Below, one piece after another: positions 24,180 through 36,996 of a stretch of 64,000 bases of DNA (position 1 is the stretch's first letter; each line of letters begins with the position of its first letter). A program made the position numbers and the translations under genes. The notes beneath the pieces are model-generated. The model was not told the DNA's origin. It saw only the letters and a list, made by a program, of their open reading frames with translations, and did not search any database. Source of the DNA: Fasciolopsis buskii (lineage: Eukaryota > Platyhelminthes > Trematoda > Plagiorchiida > Fasciolidae). The stretch is from positions 1 to 64,000 of the forward strand of contig LUCM01002361.1 of the NCBI GenBank assembly GCA_008360955.1. The letters are read 5' to 3'.

Positions 24180-25720
24180 TCATATAACCGCATGAAAAAC
24201 CGAAACCAAGAAAAAATCTTCATCTCTTTGTTTCTCGATCCTCATCGATACGTCCCTGTCTATTTTAGACCGCTTGGAACTCCCATCTCCTCCATCACCC
24301 AAATACTAGTTCTGCTTTTTGTTTTTCCCATCACATTTATTCCAGTTTGACACCAGTTTGTGTCATCTCATTAAAAAAAGAAAATCGCACAGCAGACCGC
24401 GTCGTCTCTCCCAATCCCAACTTCCAACTGATCTCCACATTAGTGTACGCCACTTATTTGCACGCAGTTTCACGTCGGATGCACCTCGCTGTTTGTGCTG
24501 CCTGCAAAAACGATACCTGTTGCTCAAAAATCCGGCTTCATATCTATAAACCTCATAGCTCCAACTGTGTATACGGTTGCTCAACCACAACTGTCGCCCA
24601 TTCACTCCTGTAACTAATTCCAACACCGTCGCCAGAACGGTGTGGCAACCATACTCGGCCACCGTGTTCGAATACAAATAACCACAATCGTCTTCACTTC
24701 TAACGTTTCATCACGGACTCTCCCGAAGCAGAAAACTCTGACTAGCAGGAATCACCTGTTTCTGACGAACCTCAAAGATTCTCTCCGGACGAAACAAGGT
24801 CAACGTCTTGGATTCTGTCTCTCACGCACCTCATCGATTTCTCTCTGTCCACTTTAGACATTCCGGACCTCATACCACATCTGTGAACATAGAGCACTAC
24901 GTGGTTTCTTTACTTCCTTTTGTGACCGTTTTCAATTATCATATTTCCTGGTCCCGACTTTTTCTTGTGCTTTAAAGACATGGTCCCCAGAGTGGAATAT
25001 ATTCCCGGATTTCTATGCTGATAACTTAGCCCCCGATACATCTGCCTTTTCTTGCCCTTTCATTATTTATATTTACAGCAGTTGTTCACTGTCCGTCCCA
25101 CCAACTACCGGTTCATTTTCCTTTACGCATAGCGTAGACGATTCAAATACCAGATTAGTTTGTCCATCCAGTCGCACACTCCCAAAACAAAAACCCCGGA
25201 TTGCTCACAACATCAGCCACCACCCCTATTGTCTGAATTGCACTATACATTCTAAAAACTTCATCTGGGCCGCTCGTAAGATTGATCGCTTCTTGATCCG
25301 CGGCTGGCAGCTAACCCAGACCGCCGCCCGTATTTTCTCCCTTCCAGGCCATGCAGTTCTGCCTGGATGAAGACACTTACTTCATGCCCTTATTACCGCG
25401 GTTCGGCTTGCCTACGATTATTCACCCCTGTAAAAATGATGCCTTGCTTCTCCCACGTACACCGTATTTGCATCCCCCGCTTCACCTCCCCCGTAAGTCT
25501 GCGGTACCGTAGTGGTTCGGGGCGTGATCATATCCACCGCTTTGGCCGGCGCACATTGGTTGGGCAGCTCGGCTGCAGCGGTGTGCGGGTGCAATTAGGT
25601 TGGCGGTTTACGCCTATTGTTTTCACCCCTAGAAAATGTTTTATAAGTTGATTGTCCAGCACTCGGCCAGCCCCACCCACTGGCACTGTTGTGGTAAACA
25701 ATCCTCTAGTCTCTATGTTC
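24180..25720 (+). repeat. Pyrimidine-rich interspersed repeat, copy 1
   Basis: A long C/T-rich stretch on the plus strand. Its 3' part (about 25330-25690) matches the reverse complement of about 30240-30570. The clearest block contains CTCGGCTGC[A/G]GCGGTGTGCGGG, and colinear similarity runs at least 150 bases to each side with small indels. Internally, a segment near 24236-24285 is repeated at about 24825-24875 (shared CCTCATCGAT and CTTTAGAC-like cores). The translation shows no enzyme motif I can name. It may be the 3' part of a retroelement. Confidence 0.5.
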
Positions 25721-27579
25721 ACGTGTTCCCCTTCGCCCTGGCTTTCTTTTGATAGTTCCTACAGTTTTTTTTACAAAAACCTTACTAAACGAACTCAGAG
25801 GGACGTATTTTTTTGGCATCTGATATGATCTGATATTCCAAACGCATCTCAGCATTCTTCGTGAAAGTGGTTCATGACAGGCACCTCTCGAAAACCTCTA
25901 TTCTGTCCTTCGAAATTGGATAACAGACAGCTGCTGGTGGCAACTGTTTATCGCAAGAGTGTACCGTACATTGCCTGATTTGACAAGTGGATATCGGTGT
26001 ACTTTGAGACTAGGCTTAAATATTGACTCTTCCGTGTCTAATAGCGTTGGCTTTTTGGAAGCCGTGTTAACGAGGGCCGATAAAATTGGTAATCTAGGAG
26101 GATTGCCTATTGTTTAGGAATGTTTTCCGTAAATCTGGCTTAAATCGGTATTTGGCTAAAAAAGAGAGAATTCTCAGGGTTTTGCAAAGGACTCATTTGC
26201 GTTGTGGGTCAATTAGGGCGGACTTCTGCTGGGTCAGAAGAGCAGTCGAAAACAAGAATTGTGACGATACCTTTAATAAAAGCAGTGAAATATCCGAAGC
26301 AGTTATACGAAATCCGACAGTTAACATGTCTGCGGGTTCGGGCTGTTAAGAAGGTTTAGCCCACCTGATCACTTGCCCAACTGCATTATTCTTTCGCAAG
26401 ATATAGTAGAACGTGGCCAAAAATACGCTCGACGATCCACGTTTGCAGCTTACGTACACCGTTGCGCTCACTTGAAGTACCCGATCATCCTTTTTAATCC
26501 GATATCGCCCGTGGCCTGTCACTGGACGAAACTGTTCCATGTTCTTCCCTCAGATATAATCCTGGACGAACAGGCGATTCTTCCTCGTCTTCGGTGGCAA
26601 ACCGTGCTTTATAGCCCGGTCAGTTACCTTCTCTAAATCCCTCGTCAGAGTTGTCCGCTGCCCTCAAATAAAAACTTTGATTCGTCCGCGACGATGAAAC
26701 AAGAAACTACTGTCGAGAACACCAAATTGTTTTTTCGTGGAAGAACCTATCCTTAAATAACCGAGCCTATTACCCTACTCTGCACAGAGTTCCCGTTATT
26801 AGCCGCAAAATTCGAAGATCTGCTACTAAGGAAGCAATTCATACACCAATTTCATTGTTCTGATACAGCAAACTCATTCACTTTTCGCATCAGCAATCGA
26901 GGGTTCACAGTCGAAACCACTGAAGCACATGGCTGGGGAAAGTCACAAGAAAAGCATCAGAATTTTTGAGGTCAGTGTCATACAAACGCCTTTGGTGTTT
27001 CCTTCCAGCCAAGTTTTTGTTTGTTTCAAAGTCTGTTTATCCCCACTCAGTGCGCAACTTTGACAATGACGGTTTTGGGACCCTCCTGAACCTCGTGCGT
27101 ATTTCTGCTCGGCGACATCGGCTCTCGTTTCGTGTCTTTGCAATCACTTATTTGAGATTCGTTTTTGAATGTATATGGTTTAACTTTATCATACCGTACC
27201 GTGGAATTTATGGATCAACGGTGTTTTGTTTTGGGATACGACTTTGTCTGTGCACTACGTCAGAGCTACATACCTTACTCAACTTTATCAGTTTGGAAAG
27301 AGAAGATTTGAAGTGCGCAGGAAAGGGTCATAGTATCTTCGCAGATCTCTAGAGAACGTTTGGGCGCTTTCAGTTTCCTTGGGCCCCCTTTATCCCTTAG
27401 TCATGCTAGTGCTAGTTCGTGTTTTAGTAGTATTGACTATAGGAAAACTGATGCTTATGAGTATACGTTTGTAGATTTAGAGGCAGCTGGCCTCCGCTAA
27501 ATAGCAGGTCGAGATAACAGGGACAGTCGGTTGAAAATCGGTATGACGACATAGGCCCGCACAAATAATTGAGTTCACA

Positions 27580-28756
27580 TGCTGTCCAATCACCTCCTCG
27601 CTTTAGATCAATTGCCGCTCGGCTCACCCAAGTCGGAGCTGTTAACTATCGAAGGGCGCCCTGAACCGTGCTGCAGGTTTATGAGGCAGTTAGAAAATTT
27701 CATTGAATCCAAGATCTTAGGCTCGGGGCTGAAGCCACTGTGTCCGGCACACTATTGTCGATGGCGGGCAACAGAGTATATCGATGTGTGCGCCGTGCCG
27801 GAGGCTGCTTAAAGGCATGCTAGAATGAAGAAATTACTGAGAGACTTCTGCTAGGAGTCTTTTAAAGTCACTCAGAATCTGACTGAAGCCATAATGCCCG
27901 AGGCAGGGTGCATCACAGGGGACGTTTACGCCATTTCGGAAAAATCTGCAGAGCTGCAATATGTCTTTAGATTACCTGGCCTACAGGTGTGACTTACACG
28001 CAATGCGCAGGCTGGAAAGAATCATTCGTTATCCGCTATCACATTTGCAGAACAGCCATGCAGACGAAGCGAAAGTGATCAGCTGAGGTGGCTGCGAGAC
28101 CGCCTTTGAGAACTTAGGCCATTGTCTAGACCAGAAGGCGAGAATAGTTGATAGCAGATTCGGCCGCCCTACCCGTAATAATAGGAAACCCAAGAGGTCG
28201 GCCACCAGCCAGCTGCAACATGTTGCGAACTACCACGGTCAGGCGCGGCTTTATAAGAGTATTCATGCCATTTCGTGTGACAGCACCGCACCCTTTGAGT
28301 GCGGGTTGTGCGGCATTGACCAGAGATTATCTTGGTGTATGAATCTCACAAAGGCATCCTTGGAGGGGCATTAGTGCATTGAAAAAACGTCGGGCCTTCT
28401 TTATCTGCCTGAACAGGTCACACCGTCTAGCAAATTGTCACACGAATTCAAGCTGTGTTGTAAATGGTTTCCTAAGCAGGCGCCGCAAATTAATTCACAA
28501 TTTTAAGGTAGTTCCTGTCCATAATACTTCAAACACCAGCGTGGCTTTTTTGGTTCCACAGCCTACACAAGAACCAGTTCGGTTAGACGCGTCCTTTGTG
28601 AGAGTAGTCACCCTTGCCCGTCAAATAACCGTGCTTGCCTTGGCTCACAGTGCTTCGGATACACCCTTGAGTGAAACATATGCGCAAAAACACCAACTTG
28701 CAAGAACACTGACGCATTTGGCAGTGCGCACGGTGGGAGGAAAGCAGGTCAAGTGA
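27580..28756 (+). mobile_element. BEL/Pao LTR retrotransposon remnant (gag to protease)
   Basis: Frames strung along this stretch match BEL/Pao gag and the start of pol. They are LPLGSPKSELLTIEG, RFMRQLENFIESKI and CPAHYCRWRATEYI (gag core, 27.6-27.8 kb), HAMRRLERIIRYPLSHLQNS, ENLGHCLDQKARIVDSRFGR (28.0-28.2 kb), a cysteine-rich block CGLCGIDQRLSWCMNLTKAS, then RAFFICLNRSHRLANC (zinc-knuckle-like CxxxxxHxxxxC) and a protease-like block LALAHSASDTPLSETYAQKH (28.4-28.75 kb). In the protease the expected active-site Asp is not preserved (AHSASD for xDxGS). Stops and frameshifts break the frame. No reverse transcriptase or LTR was found after it. Confidence 0.62.
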
Positions 28757-30239
28757 GCCTGTGGCCAAATTCTCCGGATACCAAAGAACAGATCGAGCCA
28801 AAGAATGCATGCACATATGTCGATCGGTGGATTTCAGTACTAAAATCAGCTGACACAACTTAGCCCAGGCGGTCGCACTTGTGAAACATGAAATTGGTCG
28901 AATGGGAAAGCGGGAGAGTAGGTCAGACACTTGGTTGCGGCCTGCCGGAGACCACAAACTCTAGGGTCTCCAGGAGCCATAAGCAGGAAGCATGAACCTC
29001 AGGTAAATGTTTTGTGATCCTTTGGGCGAAAAGGATCTGATCATTTCTATTACTGCGGGCCGAAATATATTGGGAAATAATTGAACCAGGCCATATGATC
29101 GAGATTTTTGTTATGCAGGGGATGACCACCTCAATGCGTCAGCAGGAAACCTTATGGTGTTGGATACGGCACAGATGTCGACAAGAATTCCTGCGGCTCA
29201 TTTTAAGATACCGCTTCTGCGGTATCCGCAAGCCAAACGCACCTATAATAACGCAGAATACGTGCTTCAAGGGCCATTACCTAGGGGAGCGACTTCTTCG
29301 TGACAGACGACTGTTGGATAGACGCTCCTAGGTGTTGGTCTACTACGAAACTCTTCGGTACGTAGAAAAGATGGCAGATGGGAGACAAAAAATGGTAAGC
29401 ACCTTACCAGCCTGTGCTGAAAATTCAGGAAATAGAGGAACTTTGCAATCGGCTGCCGCAGGAGCCACACTGGATTGCACCACTGATCAAGGTTCCGTGT
29501 TGCTTTCGACTGGGTAAAGTTGCCATATTTGGTAAAAAAGAAGAAAAATTCTTGATGGTGAAGGTGCTGGACAAAGACAGCGGTGCGGTGCGTCTCCTGT
29601 GGTAAGTTGAAAACGATAGACGAGACAGCGCTGAAGTACGGGATGACGTCTAACCAGTCTGGTGAAGAATCATCGCGCGAACTATGTATGTCAAGAGATA
29701 GCAGAAGTAAACGGAAAGGAAAACAAATGAGCCATAAGTGATAGCGTTACCAGCGATTTTTATGTTGGCGCTTTTCCCGTTCCGTTTGGTGAGGAGAACG
29801 CGATCAAGGACCACGTGGTGGGTTGGCGGAACATCCAAATACCAGTGGTCTTCACATTAAAAATTAGGTGTTTACCGGTCCCCCTAATCCCAGAACTAAT
29901 TTCTTGAAGCAAACCCGTCGCCTGGCTGTCTCTCATACCGATCTAACGCACTCTGCTGGTGTAACGTACGAAGGATTGCTTGAGTTCTTGTTTTAACTAA
30001 ACACTCTCAAGTAACCAGTTACACGTTGGTAGATCCCGTAATTTCTCTCCGGGTGGCAAAATCCTCTCGGGCTTCTTCCCCTGACTGCCTCCCGAAAACG
30101 TTTCTAACAACAATAATGCATGAATACTTCTTGGTTTCCTAGCGGCACGCACAATGAAGAATCAATTTTGTGCAGGGATGGAGCGTAGGAAAAGCAAATG
30201 ACAGGAATCAGATGGGATATGCGGATGAGCGCAACCATG
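28757..30239. other. Stretch after the BEL/Pao remnant
   Basis: Polymerase and integrase domains would be expected here if the element were complete, but none is recognisable. Confidence 0.45.
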
Positions 30240-33145
30240 GATTACACGGGGGCATACTGGAAAGTAGAATCAGCCCCCCTACCTAAAAACACTTTTGTGT
30301 GCCGAACCCAGGTGTGATCCGCCAGCCTAGGTGAACCCGCACACCGCCGCAGCCGAGCTTTTCGCCCGGCATATGCCAGCCAATCAGGAGATCTAATCGC
30401 GCCCAACCCTATTGTGATGACACCGGTACGCATGGGAGATGGAGGGATTGCGGATATGGTGCAGGTAAGATAAGCCACACATCTGGATTCTTGGAGTGGA
30501 CAGTTCCATGTGAGTTGAAATATGGTAACCAGGTTATAAAATCATCTTTTACATCCAAGCAGAATTGGAGGGCCTGGCCCTACTTTCAGCTGTGTAAGAA
30601 GGAAATCAATCATGCAAGCAGCACAAGTGAAACGTAAGTACAAGTATGCATACTGCAACGTAAAACTAGGTGGCAGCTAGCGCTGTTACAGAATCCGCTT
30701 TTCGGATGTGTATAGAGAAGTGGACAAGTTGATATGGTGTACAAATCGTCCGTGCAAATGAGCATAGGAAAATGGGCGTATATTTGTGGAGACGAGCAGT
30801 AAACAGCGGTAGTGGACATAATTACAGCGGAAGGTAGCAGGAACAATGATGCACTATGGATTAACTATAGCCGCAGATCAAGAAATCATGAGTTATAGAA
30901 TGGAATGAAGGAAGTCAATCTGTTGGAAGGCCAGAAATGGTGGGGTGCAGAATGCGCAGCAGGAAGACCTTTCAGAAGGAGAAAGAAACCTGTGACAAAA
31001 AGTATAGTTTTTCGTGGCAGCAACAAACTGGAGCGAAAATAACGGAGAATAGTGGGGAGATTTCAGCGGGATGAGGTTGGGGTATTTGAGATGTAGACTA
31101 GTTTCATCCGAAGCGATTGGCGTCGACTCGAAAAAATAAAGGAAGTGCAACTAAGCAAATATCCCCCGCTTGGAGAAATAGTGATAAAGAGCATGAAATG
31201 AAGGCGATGTTGGCAGTGATTATTCGATGATGATGGACGAATGCAATACCACACGCGTTTTGGCGAGGGTATTGGATTTGTGCTAGGGGCAGGAGAAGCA
31301 TAGGTGTACGTTGTCATCCTTATACATCCAGTGAGAGTGGTAAGGATTTTCGTAACCGAGGCTAGATCACTAAGCGAAAGGAAATGTTTGGGGCGACAGA
31401 AGTTGTTTTCAATATGTGGCTTTTTGTACGCTGGTGGCATGGGCTGATGTCACGCCTTGGTTTTAAACTGTGATTGAAAGGCTTCGGAGAAGTCAGCCCC
31501 ACGAAGTTCGTAGGATTGGAATAGTGGAGGGAAACCTTCATGGATTAATAGTTTATTTTGCTAGCTGCACGCATTAACTAACTCAACGTTTAAATCTCAA
31601 AGGTCCCCTCTGTCTCCGGTACGAAAGCCGGTCACTCATTCTCTCATCGTCTAAAATTGTCATTCTATATTCCCGTAAAATCCTTCGCATTTTTTATCTT
31701 GATCATATTTCACTGGTGCATATTTATTATTAACATAATAATAACAATGCTTCACTTCTTGGACAGTGCTAAGAACGTGCACTGCGCATGATCCCGACAC
31801 GCAACGATGTTGACAAAAGAAGATAAAATAAGCCGCCATTATTCCCGGTGTTCACTGTCTACATGACGGTGGAGTCGCAGGCGTCATACATGCTTGCAGA
31901 CGATGCCGAAATAATGGGTAACCCAGCCTTTAACGTTATCAGCCTCTATTTACATCACTATACGGGGTTTTCCAGGACTGTTCTTGAGCGACGAACTGCT
32001 AGTCATTGCGTGTTTAAGTGCACCAGATGTACGCGGAGTTGGCGCATTTATTGACCGGAGCTCAATGACGGATGTTAAAATATGGTTGGAGGCGCAAAAG
32101 TTAAGAACAGTAATTGATGAACTACACTGTTAGGCTGAAGAGATGTTCAGTTGGGATTTGATAATTGGATGGAAATTAATCAAAATGTAGTCAAACGTTA
32201 TGCAAGTGGATAAGATGGTCTCTTTTACTAACATTGAAGAGCCAATAAAATGCTGAGGAAGGCGGAGGAATATTATTGTATCTTCCGGGTTATTTACAGA
32301 ATGAGATTTCATGAAAAATTTTGCAGAGAGCGAAAATGGAACTCTCAGGACTGCGGACTGCACTCCTAAGCTGTTGCTGGTTGGATTGAAAATAAACTTT
32401 CTGTAAACGTATTAGGCAGTTCTTAAATAAACTACACATTTTGTTTCCGCAGTTTTTGAACCTAGGTGACGAAAGAGTTTGGCCCGTCAACCTAGGTATG
32501 ATGGGTAAATTGGTGGCGACGTCAGTAGTGAGGTTGGAGGCGAAGTATAAGTTAGAGACCTCAACAATTTCCTTCATAACACACCGACCTTGTGGTTTTT
32601 GTTTATGATGTACATAGGGTTGCATGGCTTATTGCGAATACTGCGGAATCGCAGAAGCCTGGTCACTTGCGGGTCGGGAGTCGATTGCTGAAAAGCAGTT
32701 TGCTTCGGCTCACAAAGTTGGTCCTCGGATGTAACAAGCAGGTCGTTATGAAGTACATTTATCCTCAGTAATACGGAAATTCTAAGGATTTCGCGCAAAT
32801 ATTCTGTGGTTTTAGAATCGTCTTTTCATGCTTAAAAATTTTAGTTTTCCGGATTGGCGGGGGTTTAGCGCTGTGAGGAGTGAGGTTGTTAATAATGCAG
32901 TGCACGTTTGCGTAAAAGATGGGTATTTGTGCAGAATCATAATGAGTGGTTTCCAATTTTGTGTGATTGTGGGATGTACGACACAGAATTTGGAAACGGC
33001 ATAAGTAGCATTGGTAATAAAATGGTGGGGTTTGAAGCAGGCTCCTGTGACCATGGGGCACTCGATCCGGAGAGGCTTGAAATACCAGTGAGGAGGAAGG
33101 ATGTACCGCGAATAGCACTGTGACGGTGGGTTGTTGTTCATGCAC
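30240..33145 (-). repeat. Pyrimidine-rich interspersed repeat, copy 2 (inverted)
   Basis: Purine-rich on the plus strand and C/T-rich on the minus strand, the mirror image of 24180-25720. The section at about 30240-30570 aligns in reverse complement to 25330-25690. On the minus strand it is open through ARKARLRRCAGSPRLADHTW, matching WAARLQRCAGAIRLAVYAY of the other copy, which hints that this block was once coding. The remainder (30.6-33.1 kb) shares composition, but I could not align it by eye. The far boundary is therefore approximate. Confidence 0.45.
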
Positions 33146-33697
33146 TCCCCGTTCACGCGCTCCTGTTGAAGTATAATGACACTCTTATCGCTCACGACTG
33201 CGTTTTCCTTATATCGGTTAAATGTCGAGTTTGTCAGCATTGCGGTGGTTTACAGAGAAATAATTGCGATGCACCGTTGTCACAACGGTTGCAGGCAATC
33301 GAACGTAATATGAGATCTGCACCAGGACAACCGAACTGACATGAGAGCGAACGGTGGATAAAGACTTCAAGCATGTTAGATCAGGAAAGAGTGGAATTTG
33401 CAAAAGATAAACACCAGTGAGTTTGGAAACAAAGTGAAAACCAGAAATTTGCATGCACTAGGTCAGTGTTAGTAGTAACGCTTAATTTTTCGTGAAAATT
33501 GCTTCAAAACACCCAAAATATTATCACAAACCGAACAAGAATTATCTACGAGTCAGTGCATAATAAAAAAATATATTATAAACTTATGTCGTTCTTTTAT
33601 TTCACAAACCTTTGTTTCAATCGATCACTAGTAATTAAACAATTAAAACAACGACTTATGCGCAAGCAAACCGAAGGGGTCGGGAAGGCTTCGCCTG

Positions 33698-34267
<570 letters not shown>

Positions 34268-34300
34268 ACGCCGATTCGGCTGCCCTGTGAACGCCACAAC

Positions 34301-34316
34301 GGCCCTTTTTAGGGCC
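34301..34316 (+). terminator. Histone mRNA 3' stem-loop (H3)
   Basis: GGCCCT-TTTT-AGGGCC forms a perfect 6-bp stem with a 4-base loop, 34 bases after the H3 stop, followed by ACCCA. This is the animal histone 3' processing signal bound by SLBP, in place of a poly(A) tail. A clear purine-rich downstream element is not obvious. Confidence 0.93.
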
Positions 34317-36609
34317 ACCCACAACCTGATTCCCCTGACTTGTCTTTTTAAGGGTCCGTTCTCCGGCCGTCTGGTAGATGCTGGTGTTGATACTGCCATG
34401 CTCTAGGGAGTGCGATTGTGATGCGGCGCCTCGTCATAACATGACGTTTAGATTCCCCCGCTGTAGGATGATTGCGCATCAGCTGTCGACTGAAGGCGGA
34501 GTCGGGGTCCGGCCCCGAAGCGGTTTGTTGGGTGGTTCGTGGCCCGCAGATGCTAATATGTGGTGCTTCCTACGGGTGCTGCTGCGGCAGCTAGAGCAAG
34601 ACTCACCTGCGGTCTCAATTCGGGGTATTGGGATAGCCACAGGGTGGAGGTTTGGAACCAGCGGTTTTGATTTTGGTCACGCTGGTGATACCGAGCGACT
34701 CGTGGTTCCGCATGTCCTGGTTGCGGGGGAGTGGACAGGGTGTCTCGGCAATGGGAGTGTACTCGCTAACTAGTTTGCTGGGCTTCGTTGAACTCAGTTC
34801 TGCTCTACAGTTGCGAGACGACCTGGGTAAAGTGCCCGGCTCACAAATGTAGTTCTCATTTAACGTCTGGGCGTTCGGGAGTACACTGCGCATGTCGGGT
34901 CCCGTGTTGCGAATGCCAAACGCTCGTTTGCGGTACCGTGCACGGATTGGCGTTTCCCCCGCAGTGGGGGGAGTCGCCATGCCATGCGGTGACGGGGTGT
35001 GTGGATGTACAGCGAGCGTAGACTGGCGTTCCCGTGGTTGGAGTCGCCCCCTCACCCTCGCAGGTCCACTAATCCCATTACGATGCAAATCGACAAAGGC
35101 AGCAACCAGTGCTCGCTCCTTTTCTGCTTAAAACTAAACGGTGATGACAATGGCAAACTGTTCCCAACATGTTTAGCCCCCGTTCGCGTAGGCCACATTA
35201 CTATGTCTGTGAGCGGTGGAATAATGACACCAGCTGCTCTTCGTGGAAGTGCCCTGTGTATTTGTCCATTTCACGATGGCATTATAACTTGAGGATTTTG
35301 TCCGAAACCCAGCATCATGTTCCTGACACATGCAACGAAGGGGTTCACATGCAATTTCATGATGTTCAGCTTTCCGATCAGTATAAAACTGGTCAAAATG
35401 GCTCCGTCGGATGGTCTGGTATCTAGTTGGAGGAATATTAAAAATAACCCCTCGCCTCCTGAATGCCAATTCTGCCTGCCTGTCCGAAATCAATGGTGTA
35501 TTGAAATGCATACGGATGCTAGGCTGCTTCACAGCTTTGAGGTGTTAGGGATGTTCTCCATCCGGACTGCCGGGTATCACATGCGTGCTAGTGTGGTCAT
35601 TAGTATCCAAACAAGAAAATTCTCATAATTGCTAGTGAGCATAGCTCAATGTGCGGTTCCTAAAGGATGGAAACAGAAATCTTAACCTGTCCACGTACCT
35701 CACACTTCCTTCTCTTATCCGTTTGTACTTTCGTTAGCTTATCACAGTGAAGCGCTTGCTGCCCATGAGGAATACCAACTGTCGCTTGCCCCAGAGGTTA
35801 CCTCTTCAGATAGATCAGACCAAACTAGTAATCATTACCTTGCTCGGTAACCCTAACATAGGAACTGATACATCCCGACCTCCATTTCCCGCTTCCTAGT
35901 CCATGAATTCCTTTAGCTGATCAGGACAGGGTTATTTGACCTGCCCACGGAAAACCTCCATCTGCCCGTCTTACGCACATTACCCTAAGTGACGCTGTCC
36001 TTGAGCCATTGGGTTCCCCACGGCAAGAGATTCTGTCTTATATATGAATCAAGTGATGTCCCCACCGTACCGTCCACTCTACCTTGGATGATGCAGGCGC
36101 CTCTGAATTCTTTCTTCATGCCATAAAAATCATATCCTTGTAAGTTCCTAATCAAGTGTAGATTCCCTGAGGCCTTTTCCTTTTGTCATGTGCCGCAGTA
36201 AAACAGTTTCAGTCCGTTTGATGATGGCGTTATGACGGGGGATTGTCTTCCGTGCTTGAAACATATCTGGCCAAGCACGAAAGTCAGATGTTTAGCATCT
36301 TTAGAACCTCGTTTGAAGCTCCATAACCGATTCTGTCATAAAAATGCAACATTGTGCTATAGACAGAAATCTGGAACCGATGCAATGCTCCCTTTTGGAG
36401 TGGCGTATTGTTTCGTACTAGAGCCATATAATTGTTGGAGTAGACAGTTAAGACGAAGTTATAGTAATTGTCGATCACCAGACAGATTGCTCATTATACT
36501 TCTTAACTATATGCAATAGATTTGGTCTCCCCTACCGGGATAGCAACATACTGACCGGGTTTAATACCAGTGAGGCACCGCACGGCGATGGAATAACCAT
36601 TATTCTACC
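34317..36609. other. GC-rich then ordinary spacer after H3
   Basis: About 34.3-35.1 kb is GC-rich with long open frames on both strands, a composition effect. No H2A, H2B or H4 sequence is present. Confidence 0.6.
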
Positions 36610-36996
36610 TAGAGTGGCTCAACATTCTAGGCTGGCAGATTGTCACCTCTTGATCACTGCGGAATCCGTCTTCACAATCATCCACTGTGCTCTGAAAAAC
36701 AATTTATGGTTGCGCTTCAACTCTCTTCGCCCACCCTCCGTCCCAATGCAAACCCTAGACAACAAAACAATTTACACAACTCTTTCTTAAGCATATTGAA
36801 CGTATGTTTACTGTACAGTCGTCAATACGTTCTTGTTTATTCAGGTTATGCATGTGACACCACAAATCCCTTCTCCACCCATATTTGTATCTGACTAGTC
36901 CAATCCTTCCCAAAGTGATTTTTTCCAGATATATAGTGATGTAATAACACGAGTAGGAATTACTGAAAACAAGCTTTTTCGCCAACTTGTGTTTTT
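36610..36996 (-). repeat. Dispersed repeat R1, long form
   Basis: The reverse complement aligns base for base over long stretches with 53611-53962, for example GGATTGGACTAGTCAGATAC and ATGCATAACCTGAA. This copy carries an extra segment of about 45 bases containing an 8-bp inverted repeat. No protein motif is recognised in any frame. It could be part of an LTR or a non-coding retroelement end. Confidence 0.8.
36798..36832. other. Hairpin within repeat R1
   Basis: GAACGTAT (36798-36805) and ATACGTTC (36825-36832) are perfect inverted arms around a 19-base loop that itself contains the palindrome CTGTACAG. The segment is absent from the sister repeat at 53.6 kb. Confidence 0.6.

Noticed and set aside
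28583..28957. 124-codon minus-strand frame
   Set aside because: It lies opposite the BEL/Pao protease block, which has family resemblance; the minus frame has none.
34615..35088. 157-codon minus-strand frame after H3, with overlapping plus frames
   Set aside because: GC-rich sequence leaves several frames open at once. No motif, and not a histone.
35173..35532. 119-codon minus-strand frame
   Set aside because: No recognised motif, splice context or second copy. The plus strand is equally open.
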